From Nocardioides luteus (GTDB lineage Bacteria > Actinomycetota > Actinomycetes > Propionibacteriales > Nocardioidaceae), in NCBI RefSeq assembly GCF_014648595.1, contig NZ_BMRK01000010.1, forward strand, positions 92,907 through 156,906: 64,000 nucleotides of DNA, given 5' to 3'. A model generated the notes under the pieces. That model was given only the letters and a program-made list of their open reading frames with translations. It had not been told where the DNA came from and ran no database searches. The position numbers were made by a program, and so were the translations under genes. Below are positions 34,805 through 44,409 of this stretch, one piece after another; position 1 is the stretch's first letter, and each line of letters begins with the position of its first letter.

Positions 34805-34888
34805 CTGCTTGACGGGCACTTCGTGGACTTGACGGGTGTTTCAGTGCCCGTCAAGTCCAGGGATACCCGGTCGACCGGGTATCCCTGG
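34805..34888. repeat. Dispersed double-palindrome repeat, copy 1
   Basis: Two hairpins lie side by side. TGGACTTGACGGG-N10-CCCGTCAAGTCCA (34824-34859) has 13-base arms. Overlapping it at 34857-34888 is a perfect 32-base palindrome centred on ATACCCGGTCGACCGGGTAT (34863-34882). A third TTGACGGGCACT half lies at 34810-34821. The reverse complement recurs at 57680-57757 with about 68 of 78 bases identical. It sits between convergent gene ends. Confidence 0.9.
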
Positions 34889-34898
34889 AGGCCCGACC

Positions 34899-36299
34899 TC
34901 AGGCCGGACCCACGACCGCCAGGATCTCCGGACGGCCCAGGATCTCGGCTGCGACCTCGCGGCACTCCTCGAGAGTGACCGCGTCGATGCGGGCCAGGAC
35001 CTCGTCGATGGAGTAGAGCTCGCGATGGACGAGCTCGGCGCGGCCGATGCGCGACATCCGGGAGGCGGAGTCCTCCAGGCCGAGCACGAGGCCGCCGCGG
35101 AGCTGGCCCTTGCCGAGCTCGAGCTCCTCGGCGGTGATGCCGTCGCGGGCGACGGCGGCCAGCTCGGCGCGCACGACCTCGAGGACCTCGTCGAGCTTGG
35201 CCGGCAGGCAGCCTACCTGGACCCCGAACAACCCGGTCTCGGCGTGGCTGTAGGCGTAGGAGTAGACCGAGTAGGCCAGGCCGCGGTGCTCGCGGACCTC
35301 CTGGAAGAGCCGCGAGGAGGTCGCGCCGCCGACGGCGGTGTTGACGACCTCGAAGGCGAAGCGGCGGTCGTCGCCGCGCTGGAGACCCTGGCGGGCCAGG
35401 ATCACGTTGACCTGCTCGAGCGGGCGTACGGCGCTGATCTCGCCGGGCACGACCCCGAGCGGGGAGCTTTCACGGGGCGCGACCGGCGCGGCAGCGCCCT
35501 GCAGGAAGCCAGACCCCGCGAACGCCTTCTCGACCATCGCGACGACCTCGTCGTGGTCGACGTTGCCGGCGACCGAGACGACCATCCTGGCCGCCACGTA
35601 GTGCTCGCGGTAGAAGGCGTCGATCTCCTCGCGGGTGAGCGCGGAGATCGAGTCCTCGGTGCCGGCGATGCCACGGCCGAGAGGCGTCTCCGCGCCCCAT
35701 GCCTGCTCGGCGACCAGGTTGTGGATCACGTCGTCGGGGTCGTCGTCGTGCATCGCGATCTCGTCGAGGATCACGTCACGCTCGGCCTCGACGTCCTCGG
35801 CGGTGATCAGCGAGGAGGTCAGCATGTCGCCCACGACGTCCACGGCCAGCGGCAGGTCGTCGTCGAGCACCCGTGCGTGGAAGCAGGTGTACTCCTTGGC
35901 GGTGTAGGCGTTGAACTCGCCGCCCACCCGGTCCATCGAGGCCGAGATCTCCAGGGCCGTACGCGACGGGGTGCCCTTGAACAGCAGGTGCTCAAGAAAG
36001 TGGGAGCAGCCGTGCTGACGCGCGGTCTCGTCGCGGGACCCGACGCCGACGAAGACGCCGATCGCGGCCGAGCGGACCCCGGCCATCTGCTCGGTCACGA
36101 TCCGCAGGCCCGAGGGGTGCACCGTGCGGCGCACCAGCGACGTCACCGCGCCGTTGACCTCGGTCTGCTCGAGCGTGACGGTGGTGCCGGGCTCCTGGTC
36201 AAAGCCGGAGGACCGGCCGACACCCTCGTGTCGGCCGGTCCCCCGTGCCGGAGCGACGCCGAAGGCGTTCCGCTCCGTGTTGCGTGACGCCAAGGTCAC
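34899..36299 (-). CDS. pepR: M16-family zinc peptidase
   Basis: This insulinase-family protease of 466 residues has the inverted zinc motif [10 protein letters not shown] near residues 99-108 and the distal glutamate in a later [13 protein letters not shown] helix. The C-terminal inactive half has the conserved [14 protein letters not shown]. The GTG start overlaps the pnp stop by four bases, the conserved pnp-pepR pair of actinobacteria. The N-terminal 40 residues are variable. The substrate is unknown. Confidence 0.92.
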   Translation of the reverse strand: MTLASRNTERNAFGVAPARGTGRHEGVGRSSGFDQEPGTTVTLEQTEVNGAVTSLVRRTVHPSGLRIVTEQMAGVRSAAIGVFVGVGSRDETARQHGCSHFLEHLLFKGTPSRTALEISASMDRVGGEFNAYTAKEYTCFHARVLDDDLPLAVDVVGDMLTSSLITAEDVEAERDVILDEIAMHDDDPDDVIHNLVAEQAWGAETPLGRGIAGTEDSISALTREEIDAFYREHYVAARMVVSVAGNVDHDEVVAMVEKAFAGSGFLQGAAAPVAPRESSPLGVVPGEISAVRPLEQVNVILARQGLQRGDDRRFAFEVVNTAVGGATSSRLFQEVREHRGLAYSVYSYAYSHAETGLFGVQVGCLPAKLDEVLEVVRAELAAVARDGITAEELELGKGQLRGGLVLGLEDSASRMSRIGRAELVHRELYSIDEVLARIDAVTLEECREVAAEILGRPEILAVVGPA

Positions 36300-38557
36300 T
36301 CCTCGTCTGCAGCCTCGACAGGCGTCTCGGCGGCCGGCTCCTCGGAGGAGGTCTCCTCCTCGAGCACCGGAGCGAGCGAGAGCTTGCCGCGGTCGTCGAT
36401 CTCGGCGATCTCGACCTGGATCTTCTGGCCGACCTCGACGACGTCCTCCACTGACTCGACCCGCTTGCCGCCGTTGAGGGCGCGCAGCTTGGTGATGTGG
36501 AGCAGGCCGTCCTTGCCCGGGAGCAGGGCGACGAACGCGCCGAAGTTGGTCGTCTTCACGACCGTGCCGAGGTAGCGCTCGCCGACCTCGGGCATGGTCG
36601 GGTTGGCGATCGCGTTGACCGCCGCACGGGCGGCCTCGGCGGCGGAGCCGTCGGTCGCACCGATGAGCACCGTGCCGTCGTCCTCGATGGAGATCTGGGC
36701 GCCGGTGTCCTCCTGGATCTGGTTGATCACCTTGCCCTTCGGGCCGATGACCTCGCCGATCTTGTCCACGGGGACCTTCACGGTGATGATCCGCGGAGCG
36801 GTCGCAGCCATCTCCTCGACGCCACCGATGGCCTCGTGCATGACGTCCAGGATGGTGGTGCGGGCGTCCTTGGCCTGGTTGAGGGCCTGCGCGAGAACCT
36901 CGGCCGGGATGCCGTCCAGCTTGGTGTCGAGCTGCAGCGCGGTCACGAACTCCGCGGTGCCGGCGACCTTGAAGTCCATGTCGCCGAAGGCGTCCTCGGC
37001 ACCGAGGATGTCGGTGAGCGCGACGTACTTGGTCTCGCCGTCGACCTCACCGGAGATCAGACCCATGGCGATGCCGGCGACCGGCGCCTTCAGCGGGACA
37101 CCCGCGTTGAGCAGCGACATGGTCGAGGCGCAGACCGAGCCCATCGAGGTGGAGCCGTTGGAGCCCATCGCCTCGGAGAGCTGGCGGATCGCGTAGGGGA
37201 ACTCCTCGCGGCTCGGGAGCACCGGGAGGAGCGCACGGCGCGCGAGCGCACCGTGGCCGACCTCGCGGCGCTTGGGCGAGCCGACGCGGCCGGTCTCACC
37301 GGTGGAGAACGGCGGGAAGACGTACTTGTGCATGTAGCGACGGTGCTTCTCCGGGGAGAGCGTGTCGAGCTGCTGCTCCATCTTGAGCATGTCGAGGGTG
37401 GTGACGCCCAGGATCTGGGTCTCGCCACGCTCGAAGAGCGCCGAGCCGTGGACCCGCGGGATCACGCCGACCTCGGAGTGCAGCGGACGGATGTCGGCGA
37501 GGCCGCGGCCGTCGATACGGACCTGGTCGCGCAGCACCTGGGTGCGGATGGCCTGCTTGGTGATGGCCTTGTACGCCGCACCGATCTCGCCCTCGCGGCC
37601 CTCGAACTGGTCGCCGAGCTTCTCGAGTAGAGCGGTCTTGATCTTGTCGCCCTCCTCCTCGCGCTCCTGCTTGGTCAGGACGCGCTCGCGCGAGCCCTTG
37701 ACGCTGTAGAGGTCCTGTACGTCGGCGCCGACGGTGGCCTCGACGGCCTCGTAGACGTCGTCCTGGTAGTCCAGGAAGACCGGGTAGTCCTGCACCGGCT
37801 TGGCGGCCTGCTTGGCCAGCTCGGCCTGGGCCTCGACCAGCTGCTTGATGAACGGCTTGGCGGCGTCCAGACCACCGGCGACGATCGGCTCGGTCGGCGC
37901 CTGGTGACCCGACTGGACCAGGTCCCAGGTGCGCTCGGTGGACTCGGCCTCGACCATCATGATGGCGACGTCACCGGAGTCGGTGACCCGGCCGGCGACG
38001 ACCATGTCGAAGACGGCGTCCTCGAGCTGGCTGTGGGTCGGGAAGGCCACCCACTGGCCCTCGATCAGAGCGACACGGACGCCACCCACCGGGCCGGAGA
38101 ACGGCAGGCCGGAGAGCTGGGTGGACATCGACGCGGCGTTGATCGCGAGCACGTCGTAGGGCTGGTCGGGGTCGAGCGCCATGACGGTGATGACGACCTG
38201 GACCTCGTTGCGCAGACCCTTCTTGAAGGTCGGGCGCAGCGGGCGGTCGATCAGGCGGCAGGTGAGGATCGCGTCCTCGCCCGGGCGGCCCTCGGAGCGG
38301 AAGAACGAGCCGGGGATCTTGCCCGCGGCGTACATCCGCTCCTCGACGTCGATGGTGAGCGGGAAGAAGTCGAAGTGGTCCTTCGGCTGCTTGGAGGCGG
38401 TGGTCGCCGACAGCAGCATCGTCTCGTCGTCGAGGTAGGCGGTCACGGAGCCCGCGGCCTGCCGGGCGAGCAGCCCGGTCTCGAACTTGACGGTGCGGGT
38501 GCCGAACTTGCCGTTGTCGATGGTGGTCTCGACGGCAGTGATGACTGGTTCGGTCAA
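36296..38557 (-). CDS. pnp: Polynucleotide phosphorylase
   Basis: This phosphorolytic 3'-5' exoribonuclease and polymerase (GpsI in actinobacteria) has 753 residues. It carries two RNase PH-like domains: the first includes [23 protein letters not shown] in pieces, the second SSTGSTS-like sequence given here as [17 protein letters not shown] domain ([16 protein letters not shown]) and an S1 domain ([20 protein letters not shown]) follow. The start is TTG 38557 with AAGGA upstream. The C-terminus is Glu-rich. Confidence 0.95.
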   Translation of the reverse strand: MTEPVITAVETTIDNGKFGTRTVKFETGLLARQAAGSVTAYLDDETMLLSATTASKQPKDHFDFFPLTIDVEERMYAAGKIPGSFFRSEGRPGEDAILTCRLIDRPLRPTFKKGLRNEVQVVITVMALDPDQPYDVLAINAASMSTQLSGLPFSGPVGGVRVALIEGQWVAFPTHSQLEDAVFDMVVAGRVTDSGDVAIMMVEAESTERTWDLVQSGHQAPTEPIVAGGLDAAKPFIKQLVEAQAELAKQAAKPVQDYPVFLDYQDDVYEAVEATVGADVQDLYSVKGSRERVLTKQEREEEGDKIKTALLEKLGDQFEGREGEIGAAYKAITKQAIRTQVLRDQVRIDGRGLADIRPLHSEVGVIPRVHGSALFERGETQILGVTTLDMLKMEQQLDTLSPEKHRRYMHKYVFPPFSTGETGRVGSPKRREVGHGALARRALLPVLPSREEFPYAIRQLSEAMGSNGSTSMGSVCASTMSLLNAGVPLKAPVAGIAMGLISGEVDGETKYVALTDILGAEDAFGDMDFKVAGTAEFVTALQLDTKLDGIPAEVLAQALNQAKDARTTILDVMHEAIGGVEEMAATAPRIITVKVPVDKIGEVIGPKGKVINQIQEDTGAQISIEDDGTVLIGATDGSAAEAARAAVNAIANPTMPEVGERYLGTVVKTTNFGAFVALLPGKDGLLHITKLRALNGGKRVESVEDVVEVGQKIQVEIAEIDDRGKLSLAPVLEEETSSEEPAAETPVEAADEE

Positions 38558-38848
38558 GGAAATTCGTCCTTAGTTCTATGTAGCGGAGCGTCCCCGCGCC
38601 GGGCTCGTGCGCTCGCTGCGCACAGGGGCCGGTCTTCGATCGAGACCCTCAGCCTTCGCGGCGCGATGCCGGATCCTGGGGGTCACTACCGAGGACCGAG
38701 CCGGACGGGCGGGCCGCTCCTGGTGATGATGTTTTTCTTCGTGCAACGGCCAGTGGCCGTAACACTTTCGTACCAGCCTATCCGCCGTCCGCCCGAAACG
38801 TGGAACGCGCGGCCCCGCCGCGTCTCTCGCGGGACTCCGAGGCGAGAC
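38558..38848 (-). other. Gene-free leader between the sulfite oxidase-like gene and pnp
   Basis: This 291-base stretch holds no convincing ORF. It contains the hairpin ACGGCC-AGT-GGCCGT (38746-38760) and several GC-rich inverted segments near 38810-38840. It must carry the pnp promoter and leader. In other bacteria pnp leaders fold into long stems used in autoregulation; whether this one does is not shown. Confidence 0.5.
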
Positions 38849-40033
38849 TCAGACGACCGTGACCGGGTGGCGCACGACGGCGTCGAAGAAGTATCCGCCC
38901 GGGTTGTGCGCCGCCACGTCGGGCTGGGTGCGGCCGGCGCGGTCGGTGGCCCGCACCAGGATCTCGTACGCCCCGGGCTCGGGGTCACGCCAGGTGAAGT
39001 CCCACTGCGCCCAGCCGAGCCCGTGCCCACCGGTCGGCCGCCCCGGCGCGTGCGGGGTCGCGCGCACCCACGTCTCTCCGCCGTCGGTGCTGACCTCGAC
39101 CCGCGCGATCGGCGCGGCACCCGACCAGGAACGGCCGCTGAGCACGATCCGGTCGCGTGCGGGGATCTTCGCATTCCACTCGAGCTCGAGGGCGGAGCGG
39201 ACCGGGTTGACCGTGAGGGGACCGTCGACGTTGTACCACGTGGTGTCCCACGGCGAGCTGAGCACGCTCGTGGAGACCTCCAGCGAGCCGAGCCACTTGA
39301 TCGAGGCGATCCCGATCCAGCCCGGCAGCAGCAGCCGCAGCGGGAACCCGTGGTCGGGGAGCAGTGCCTCCCCGTTGGCGCCCCAGACCAGCAGCGCGTC
39401 GTCGAGCGCCTTCTCGATCAGGAACGGGCGGCGCACGTGGCCGTGGTCGACGCCCTTGTCGACATAGCTGGCGTCCAGCCCGGTGGCCTGCACCGAGACC
39501 GCGTCGTGGCGGAGCCCGACGGCGGTGAGCACGTCCTTCAGGCGTACGCCCTTCCAGCGGATCGCGCCCACGGCGCCCAGCGTCCACTGGGTGCCGCTGA
39601 CCTCCTGGCCCTGCTGGGTGGTGAAGAAGCTGCGGCCGTTGCCCGTGCACTCGTGCACGGAGGTCGTCTCGACGTGCCGGAAGGTCTTGAGCTCCTCCAG
39701 ACCGAGCCTCACCCCGGCCGGCTCGCGCAGCCCGTCGCCGAAGATCTCCAGCTCGTACGTCGCGGGGTCGATCTTCGGGGTCGCGGTGTGGTTGCGCACG
39801 AACAGGTCGGCCTGCGGGGTCAGGTAGCGGCGCGGGTCGACCGAGTCCCAGCGGGTCTCGGCGTTGGTGCCGTAGTCGATGAGCCGCTCGGCCGGCAGCG
39901 GCTTGAGGATCGCCGGCGCGCCGGCTGCCGCACCGGCGGTGGCGGCGTCAGCGACCTGGCCGGCGCCCACGGCGGTCGCTCCGAGCGCTGCGGTGGTGAG
40001 GAAGGTGCGTCGGTTCAGACCTGGGGACGTCAT
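38849..40033 (-). CDS. Molybdopterin-dependent sulfite oxidase-like enzyme, Tat-exported
   Basis: This 394-residue oxidoreductase starts with a twin-arginine signal (NRRTFLTTAALGATA). The molybdopterin domain includes the cofactor-binding Cys in SVHECTGNGR and conserved DHGFPLRLLLPGW. The C-terminal Ig-like dimerisation domain includes VEVSTDGGETWV. This is the layout of the sulfite oxidase family without a heme domain. No sulfite-oxidase cytochrome partner gene is adjacent. It is inserted between rpsO and pnp, which are usually neighbours. Confidence 0.9.
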   Translation of the reverse strand: MTSPGLNRRTFLTTAALGATAVGAGQVADAATAGAAAGAPAILKPLPAERLIDYGTNAETRWDSVDPRRYLTPQADLFVRNHTATPKIDPATYELEIFGDGLREPAGVRLGLEELKTFRHVETTSVHECTGNGRSFFTTQQGQEVSGTQWTLGAVGAIRWKGVRLKDVLTAVGLRHDAVSVQATGLDASYVDKGVDHGHVRRPFLIEKALDDALLVWGANGEALLPDHGFPLRLLLPGWIGIASIKWLGSLEVSTSVLSSPWDTTWYNVDGPLTVNPVRSALELEWNAKIPARDRIVLSGRSWSGAAPIARVEVSTDGGETWVRATPHAPGRPTGGHGLGWAQWDFTWRDPEPGAYEILVRATDRAGRTQPDVAAHNPGGYFFDAVVRHPVTVV

Positions 40034-40254
40034 GACGGGATATTAACATGACCAACTTACTGTGGTTAGGGCTTCGACAGACCTCAGGGCCACCGGATCC
40101 GGTCGCCGGCGTCGAGGTCGATGGCACTTCCCGCGAAGCCCCCGGGCGCATCTGCTCTGCCGTCGATACCGCTGGGCGGAGCCGAATCTCCCCGCAACGA
40201 GCGAACGGGCCGCCCCGTTCAGGGGCGACCCGTCGCTCTGCGAAGATCAAGCGA

Positions 40255-40530
40255 TCAGCGGCGAAGGCCGAGCTTCTCGATGATCGAGCGGTAGCGCTCG
40301 ATGTCCTTCTTCTGAAGGTAGTTGAGAAGGCGGCGGCGCTGACCGACGAGCAGCAGCAGACCACGACGGCTGTGGTGGTCGTGCTTGTGCTCCTTGAGGT
40401 GCTCGGTCAGGTGGGAGATGCGGTGCGACAGCAGCGCGATCTGCACCTCCGGCGAGCCGGTGTCACCCTCGGTCGTGGCGTGCTCGGCGATGATCTTCTT
40501 CTTGGTCTCCGCGTCAGTTCCAACTGCCAT
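40255..40530 (-). CDS. rpsO: 30S ribosomal protein S15
   Basis: This primary 16S rRNA-binding protein of the small subunit has 91 residues. [23 protein letters not shown] and [20 protein letters not shown], seen in parts, are the family signature. The ATG has a strong AAGGGAG site upstream. The leader upstream carries an 18-codon ORF (40704-40760). Confidence 0.97.
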   Translation of the reverse strand: MAVGTDAETKKKIIAEHATTEGDTGSPEVQIALLSHRISHLTEHLKEHKHDHHSRRGLLLLVGQRRRLLNYLQKKDIERYRSIIEKLGLRR

Positions 40531-40703
40531 GCGAAGGCTCCCTTCCGGCCCGTGGGCCTACTCGTTGCGCGGCGCGCCCGGGCCTGTTCACCGGGGCACT
40601 CTTGGTCCGCGGCCGATTTCACGGCGTGAGCTGTCGACCCCCATGGGACGACAACCCGAGAAGATTAACAGCGAGCCGGGGCGCGCCCCGAATCGCCGTC
40701 GGA

Positions 40704-40760
40704 TCAGGCCGCGCTCACCAGACGTGCCACCAGCCGGCGCAACCTCCACCAGTGCTTCAT
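40704..40760 (-). CDS. Possible 18-residue leader peptide upstream of rpsO
   Basis: A short ORF encodes MKHWWRLRRLVARLVSAA. It has a strong ribosome site, AGGGGAG, four to five bases before the ATG. The peptide is basic and amphipathic with two Trp. It lies between the terminator hairpin of the membrane-protein gene (40769-40803) and rpsO (40530). It could be a translated leader ORF or chance; the strong ribosome site is the main support. Confidence 0.35.
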   Translation of the reverse strand: MKHWWRLRRLVARLVSAA

Positions 40761-40768
40761 CGCGCTCC

Positions 40769-40803
40769 CCTCGACCGTCTCATCACCACAGTGACGGTCG
40801 AGG
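40769..40803 (-). terminator. Hairpin downstream of the PadR-membrane protein operon
   Basis: CCTCGACCGTC pairs with GACGGTCGAGG (11 base pairs, perfect) around a 13-base loop, 25 bases past the stop of the gene at 40829. Confidence 0.7.
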
Positions 40804-40828
40804 GCCGGGCATGGTTGCATCTGCCTGC

Positions 40829-42010
40829 TCACGGCTCCTCGCCGGCACCCGGCGCAGCGCTCGAGGTGGCAGACGGCGACCCGGACGGCTCCTCAGCGGC
40901 CGAGCTCGCGTCGTCACCTGGCAGCGACGCCTTCGGCACGGTCGCCAGCGGAGGCTCCTGGATCGACGGCGCGCTCTCTCCCCCGTCCGCGAACGCGTCC
41001 GGGTCGAGCGGCGTGTCCGGCTGGATCCGGCTGGGCAAGGGGAAGACGTTGTAGAGATCCGCGGCACCGTTGGACCACGGGTAGAAGATCCGAGGCTGCA
41101 GCGCGCCGCCCGCGTCGTCGGAGCAGGGGACATCGGCGAGCTCGTACTTATCCAGGTCGAGCGGAGGGAGCGGGTCGGCGGTCGTCGATGTGCAGTCCGG
41201 CTGCGGAGCGACGTCGATCGGCCTGCCGTCCTGATCGAAGAGCTGGACGCCGGTCAGCGGCTTGCCCGCGGCGTCGTACGGATAGATGTTGCCGACCGGC
41301 TCTCCGCCGGAGTAGAGCCCTGCCCGCTCCTCGTCCGGCACGTAGCCACCCGGGTTGCCGGCCTCGGCGTATCCGTCGTTCCAGCCGCGGTCGTACTCAC
41401 CACCGCCGATCTCCCCCGACGCCCAGGCCATGAAGAGGACGAAGGCAGCGAACACGTTCACCCCCAGGAGCACGACGCGGGCGCCGCTCCCCCGCACGCC
41501 GCCCGGCCAGACGCGCCCGACACCGACGAACACACTGGTCGCCACCGCGATCAGGAGGAGCAGGACCGCGACCCCGCTCGACATGGTGAACCCGAACACC
41601 GCCCCGGCTACCCAGACTGCCGCCCAGGCCCGCAGCAGCCACCACAGCGGCCGCAGCCAGGTGACCACCGGTCCGAGGTCCGTACGCACCAGGTCGCCGA
41701 GCGTCGCGACCGCCCGGTCGAAGCGGGCGTGACCCGCGTCCAGGGACGCGTCGATCCGCCCGGCGAGCCCCCGACGCCCCTTGACGCCTGCCGGGATGCC
41801 GGCTGCGGCCCGCAGCTCTCGCGCGTATTCGACCGGATCCCCGAGCGCGTCGGGGCCGCGCTCCTCCACCAGTTCTTCGAAGTCGGCCTCGAGACCGTCG
41901 GTGATGTCGCTGAGGACATCGGGGCCGAGGTCGTCCAACTCGCGGCGCACGCGGGCCAGGAAGAGCCTGACCTCCGGCGCGACGTTGGCCTCTGCATCTG
42001 TGGTCGTCAT
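40829..42010 (-). CDS. Membrane protein with HAAS/DUF1700-type N-terminal domain
   Basis: This 393-residue protein is probably the target of the PadR regulator encoded just upstream. Residues of about 10-75 (VRLFLARVRRELDDLGPDV and FEELVEERGPDALGDPVEYARELR) form the helical signalling domain seen in PadR-controlled membrane proteins. Three hydrophobic helices follow (about 122-142, 143-163, 180-197). The C-terminal half (about 205-393) is a Pro-, Ser- and Asp-rich extracytoplasmic region. The ATG overlaps the padR stop. The function is unknown. Confidence 0.75.
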   Translation of the reverse strand: MTTTDAEANVAPEVRLFLARVRRELDDLGPDVLSDITDGLEADFEELVEERGPDALGDPVEYARELRAAAGIPAGVKGRRGLAGRIDASLDAGHARFDRAVATLGDLVRTDLGPVVTWLRPLWWLLRAWAAVWVAGAVFGFTMSSGVAVLLLLIAVATSVFVGVGRVWPGGVRGSGARVVLLGVNVFAAFVLFMAWASGEIGGGEYDRGWNDGYAEAGNPGGYVPDEERAGLYSGGEPVGNIYPYDAAGKPLTGVQLFDQDGRPIDVAPQPDCTSTTADPLPPLDLDKYELADVPCSDDAGGALQPRIFYPWSNGAADLYNVFPLPSRIQPDTPLDPDAFADGGESAPSIQEPPLATVPKASLPGDDASSAAEEPSGSPSATSSAAPGAGEEP

Positions 42011-42333
42011 GGGCGTGCCCCTTGAAGGATCTCGGTAACAGTGGTGGAGAAGTGGGACCAGTCCTCGCTCTGTCGCTTGAGCTGGCCTTGTCCGGCAGGC
42101 GTGATGCCGTAGTACTTGCGATGCGGACCCGACTCCGAGGGCACGACGTAGGAGGTCAGAGCACCGGCGGAGTACAGCCTCCGCAGCGTGCCGTAGACCG
42201 ACGCGTCGCCGACGTCCGTGAGCCCGCTCTCGCGGAGCTTGCGGACGATGTCATAGCCATAGGCATCCTCGCCGTCGACGACAGCCAGGACGGTCAGGTC
42301 GAGCACCCCTTTGAGCAGCTGGGTGGTATCCAT
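42007..42333 (-). CDS. PadR-family transcriptional regulator
   Basis: This 108-residue winged-helix repressor starts MDTTQLLKGVLDLTVLAVVDG. GEDAYGYDIVRKLRESG and VYGTLRRLYSAGAL followed by GPHRKYYGITPAGQGQL are the PadR signatures. ATG 42333 is chosen over GTG 42342. It overlaps its membrane-protein partner gene by four bases. It probably represses its own operon through the repeats just upstream. Confidence 0.92.
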   Translation of the reverse strand: MDTTQLLKGVLDLTVLAVVDGEDAYGYDIVRKLRESGLTDVGDASVYGTLRRLYSAGALTSYVVPSESGPHRKYYGITPAGQGQLKRQSEDWSHFSTTVTEILQGARP

Positions 42334-42366
42334 GCAACGCACACTACTACGCAGTGCGCACTACTG
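42334..42366 (-). promoter_or_regulatory. Direct repeats upstream of padR, probable operator
   Basis: GCAACGCACACTACTA (42334-42349) and GCAGTGCGCACTACTG (42351-42366) match at 12 of 16 positions with a 17-base period. The second holds the perfect palindrome AGTGCGCACT. They lie directly before the padR start codon. Confidence 0.55.
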
Positions 42367-42435
42367 GCTACAGCACTGCACCAGCGCGCCCCCGACGAGC
42401 TCAGCGGCGCGAGACGACCAGCGGTCGGGTGCGGC

Positions 42436-43317
42436 CTAGGAGCGGCCGCGCACGTCGCGTACGAAGTCCTTCCAGGCGGCCGTGTCACCGGCCGGGCCGG
42501 AGCCGCGCGCGGGTCCGGTGAAGGTGCGGACCTGCACCGGCTGGGCGGGCCGACCGGAGGTGCCGGTCGGGGCCAGGCTGGACTGGGCGGTCGGCACTGC
42601 GATGGTCGAGCGGAGCGGCTGGCCGTAGCCACCCGGACCGCCGCCAGGGCCACCGGGGCCACCGGCAGGACCGCCCGGCCCGCCCGGCCGACCCGCGCCG
42701 GAGATGAGCGAGGACATCGGGGTGTACTCCTCGACCTCGTCGCTCTTGCCGGGCACCGCCAACCAGACGAGCGCGATCAGGAACCCGATCGCCCACCCGT
42801 AGGTCAGCCCGTACGCAGCGCCCGACTCGAGCACGTCGTCGAGCGAGGCGATCAGCCAGCCGGAGCGGCCGCCGGTGAAGTAGGCGTAGAGACTCTCCGC
42901 AACCTGGCCGGCGGCAGTGGCGACGATCGCGGCGAACCAGCAGCCGAGGAAGACCGGCCAGAAGGCGCGCGGCCAGATGCCGATCGTGCCTAGCCAGGTC
43001 AGCAGCCAGTTGAGGACGAGGACGGTCGCGGTGAGGATCGCGGAGTGGACCAGCGCGTCACCGGAGAAGAGGTCGCCGAAGGAGCCGTTGCCGAAGTAGG
43101 TGAGCCGGTCGCCGAGCAGGGTGGCGACCCAGCCGGCGGAGTTGGTGCCGTTGTCGTCGGCCCAGGTGGAGAAGGGCGCCGAGCCGGAGAGGAACTGCAG
43201 GGCCCAGAGCCCGCCGGTGACGAGGACCGCGTTGAGGAGCGCGGGGATGGCGCCGCGGGGACGCTCGGCCTCGACCTCGGTCTCGTAGGCGCTGGTGGGG
43301 GTGGAGTGGGGATCCAT
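42436..43317 (-). CDS. Hypothetical multi-pass membrane protein
   Basis: This 293-residue protein has about five hydrophobic helices between residues 25 and 205. It ends in a cytoplasmic-looking Gly/Pro-rich linker (GGPGGPAGGPGGPGGGPGG, about 212-232) and a short conserved tail, AAWKDFVRDVRGRS. I do not recognise the family. ATG 43317 is preferred to an upstream in-frame start. It follows ribF on the same strand, 48 bases away. Confidence 0.75.
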   Translation of the reverse strand: MDPHSTPTSAYETEVEAERPRGAIPALLNAVLVTGGLWALQFLSGSAPFSTWADDNGTNSAGWVATLLGDRLTYFGNGSFGDLFSGDALVHSAILTATVLVLNWLLTWLGTIGIWPRAFWPVFLGCWFAAIVATAAGQVAESLYAYFTGGRSGWLIASLDDVLESGAAYGLTYGWAIGFLIALVWLAVPGKSDEVEEYTPMSSLISGAGRPGGPGGPAGGPGGPGGGPGGYGQPLRSTIAVPTAQSSLAPTGTSGRPAQPVQVRTFTGPARGSGPAGDTAAWKDFVRDVRGRS

Positions 43318-43365
43318 GGCGGACAATTCAACCGCACCCTGGGCCCGCTGGATAGAGCGCTGGGG

Positions 43366-44313
43366 TTACTGCTCGGTAAGACCCTGCTGGAGGATGTCGC
43401 GGGCCCGCACCACGTCGGCGCGCATCTGCTCGACCAGGGCCTCGATCCCCTCGAAGGCGACCATGCCGCGCAGCCGCTCGACGAAGGCGACCTCGACCTC
43501 GACGCCGTAGAGCTCGAGGTCGTCACGGTCGAGCACGTAGGACTCCACCCGCCGGCCGACCACACCCTCGAAGGTGGGGTTGGTGCCGACCGAGATCGCG
43601 GCCGGGTAGCGCTCACCGGTGTCGCGACGGGTCAGCCAGCCCGCGTAGATGCCGTCGGGCGGCACCGCGGTCAGCGAGTCGGTGGGCACGTTGGCGGTCG
43701 GGAAGCCGAGCTCGCGGCCGCGCTGGTCGCCCTTCACGACGACCCCGCGGACCGAGTAAGGGCGGCCCAGCGCCTCGGCGGCGCCGCTGACGTCACCGGT
43801 GGCCAGGCACGTACGGATGTAGGTGGAGGACCACACCTGGGGCCCGCCGTCGAGCGGGATGCCCTCGGCGGAGAAGTCGTGGATCTTGCCGTAGGCGACC
43901 AGGTCGGCGACGTCACCGGCCGCCTTCCGTCCGTAGCGGAAGTTGGCGCCGACCACGCACGCCTCGGCGTGCAGGGCGTCGACGAGCACCCGCTGCGCGA
44001 ACTCCTCCGGCGACCAGTTGGCCATCTCCAGGTCGAACGGCAGCGCGAGCACGGCGTCGGCGCCGGCGGCGAGCAGGAGCTCGGCGCGCTCGGGCATCGT
44101 GGTGAGCACGCCCGGGGCGTGCTCGGGCCGCAGCACCGCCATCGGGTGCGGGTCGAAGGTGACGGCCACCAGGGTGAGCTCCTTGGCGTCGGCCACCTCG
44201 CGCCCCCGGCGGAGCACATGCTGGTGCCCGAGGTGGACGCCGTCGAAGTTTCCGACCACGACGCAGGTGCGGCCGAGGTCGTTCGGCACCTCGCTCAGAC
44301 TTCTCCAGAACAC
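43366..44313 (-). CDS. ribF: Bifunctional riboflavin kinase/FAD synthetase
   Basis: This enzyme makes FMN from riboflavin and then FAD. The N-terminal nucleotidyltransferase domain has VVVGNFDGVHLGHQHVL and a TFDPHP site; the C-terminal kinase domain has KGDQRGRELGFPTANV. GTG 44313 is chosen because VFWRSLSEVPNDLGR aligns with the usual family start MQRWRGLEDIP; ATG 44343 would add ten residues. The 315-residue length is normal. Confidence 0.95.
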   Translation of the reverse strand: MFWRSLSEVPNDLGRTCVVVGNFDGVHLGHQHVLRRGREVADAKELTLVAVTFDPHPMAVLRPEHAPGVLTTMPERAELLLAAGADAVLALPFDLEMANWSPEEFAQRVLVDALHAEACVVGANFRYGRKAAGDVADLVAYGKIHDFSAEGIPLDGGPQVWSSTYIRTCLATGDVSGAAEALGRPYSVRGVVVKGDQRGRELGFPTANVPTDSLTAVPPDGIYAGWLTRRDTGERYPAAISVGTNPTFEGVVGRRVESYVLDRDDLELYGVEVEVAFVERLRGMVAFEGIEALVEQMRADVVRARDILQQGLTEQ

Positions 44314-44409
44314 GCCGCCAGAATATCCATCCCCGGCCCGCACCCCCGGATCCGGGCCACCTGGCAGTCAAGCAGTAACGTGTTCTACCCCACGCTCGTT
44401 GGACGAGGC

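Noticed and set aside
34636-34965. Small minus-strand ORF across repeat copy 1
   Set aside because: Its similarity to a stretch near 57700 comes only from the DNA repeat, not from a shared protein.
37904-40051. Long plus-strand frame across pnp and the sulfite oxidase-like gene
   Set aside because: It crosses two real minus-strand genes and an intergenic region; no ribosome site and no family features.
43340-44400. FMN riboswitch upstream of ribF
   Set aside because: The space upstream of ribF is under 100 bases and shows none of the conserved RFN element helices.
43045-44409. N-terminal extension of the acylase frame
   Set aside because: It is antisense to ribF and the membrane-protein gene. 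The signal peptide starts at 44410.
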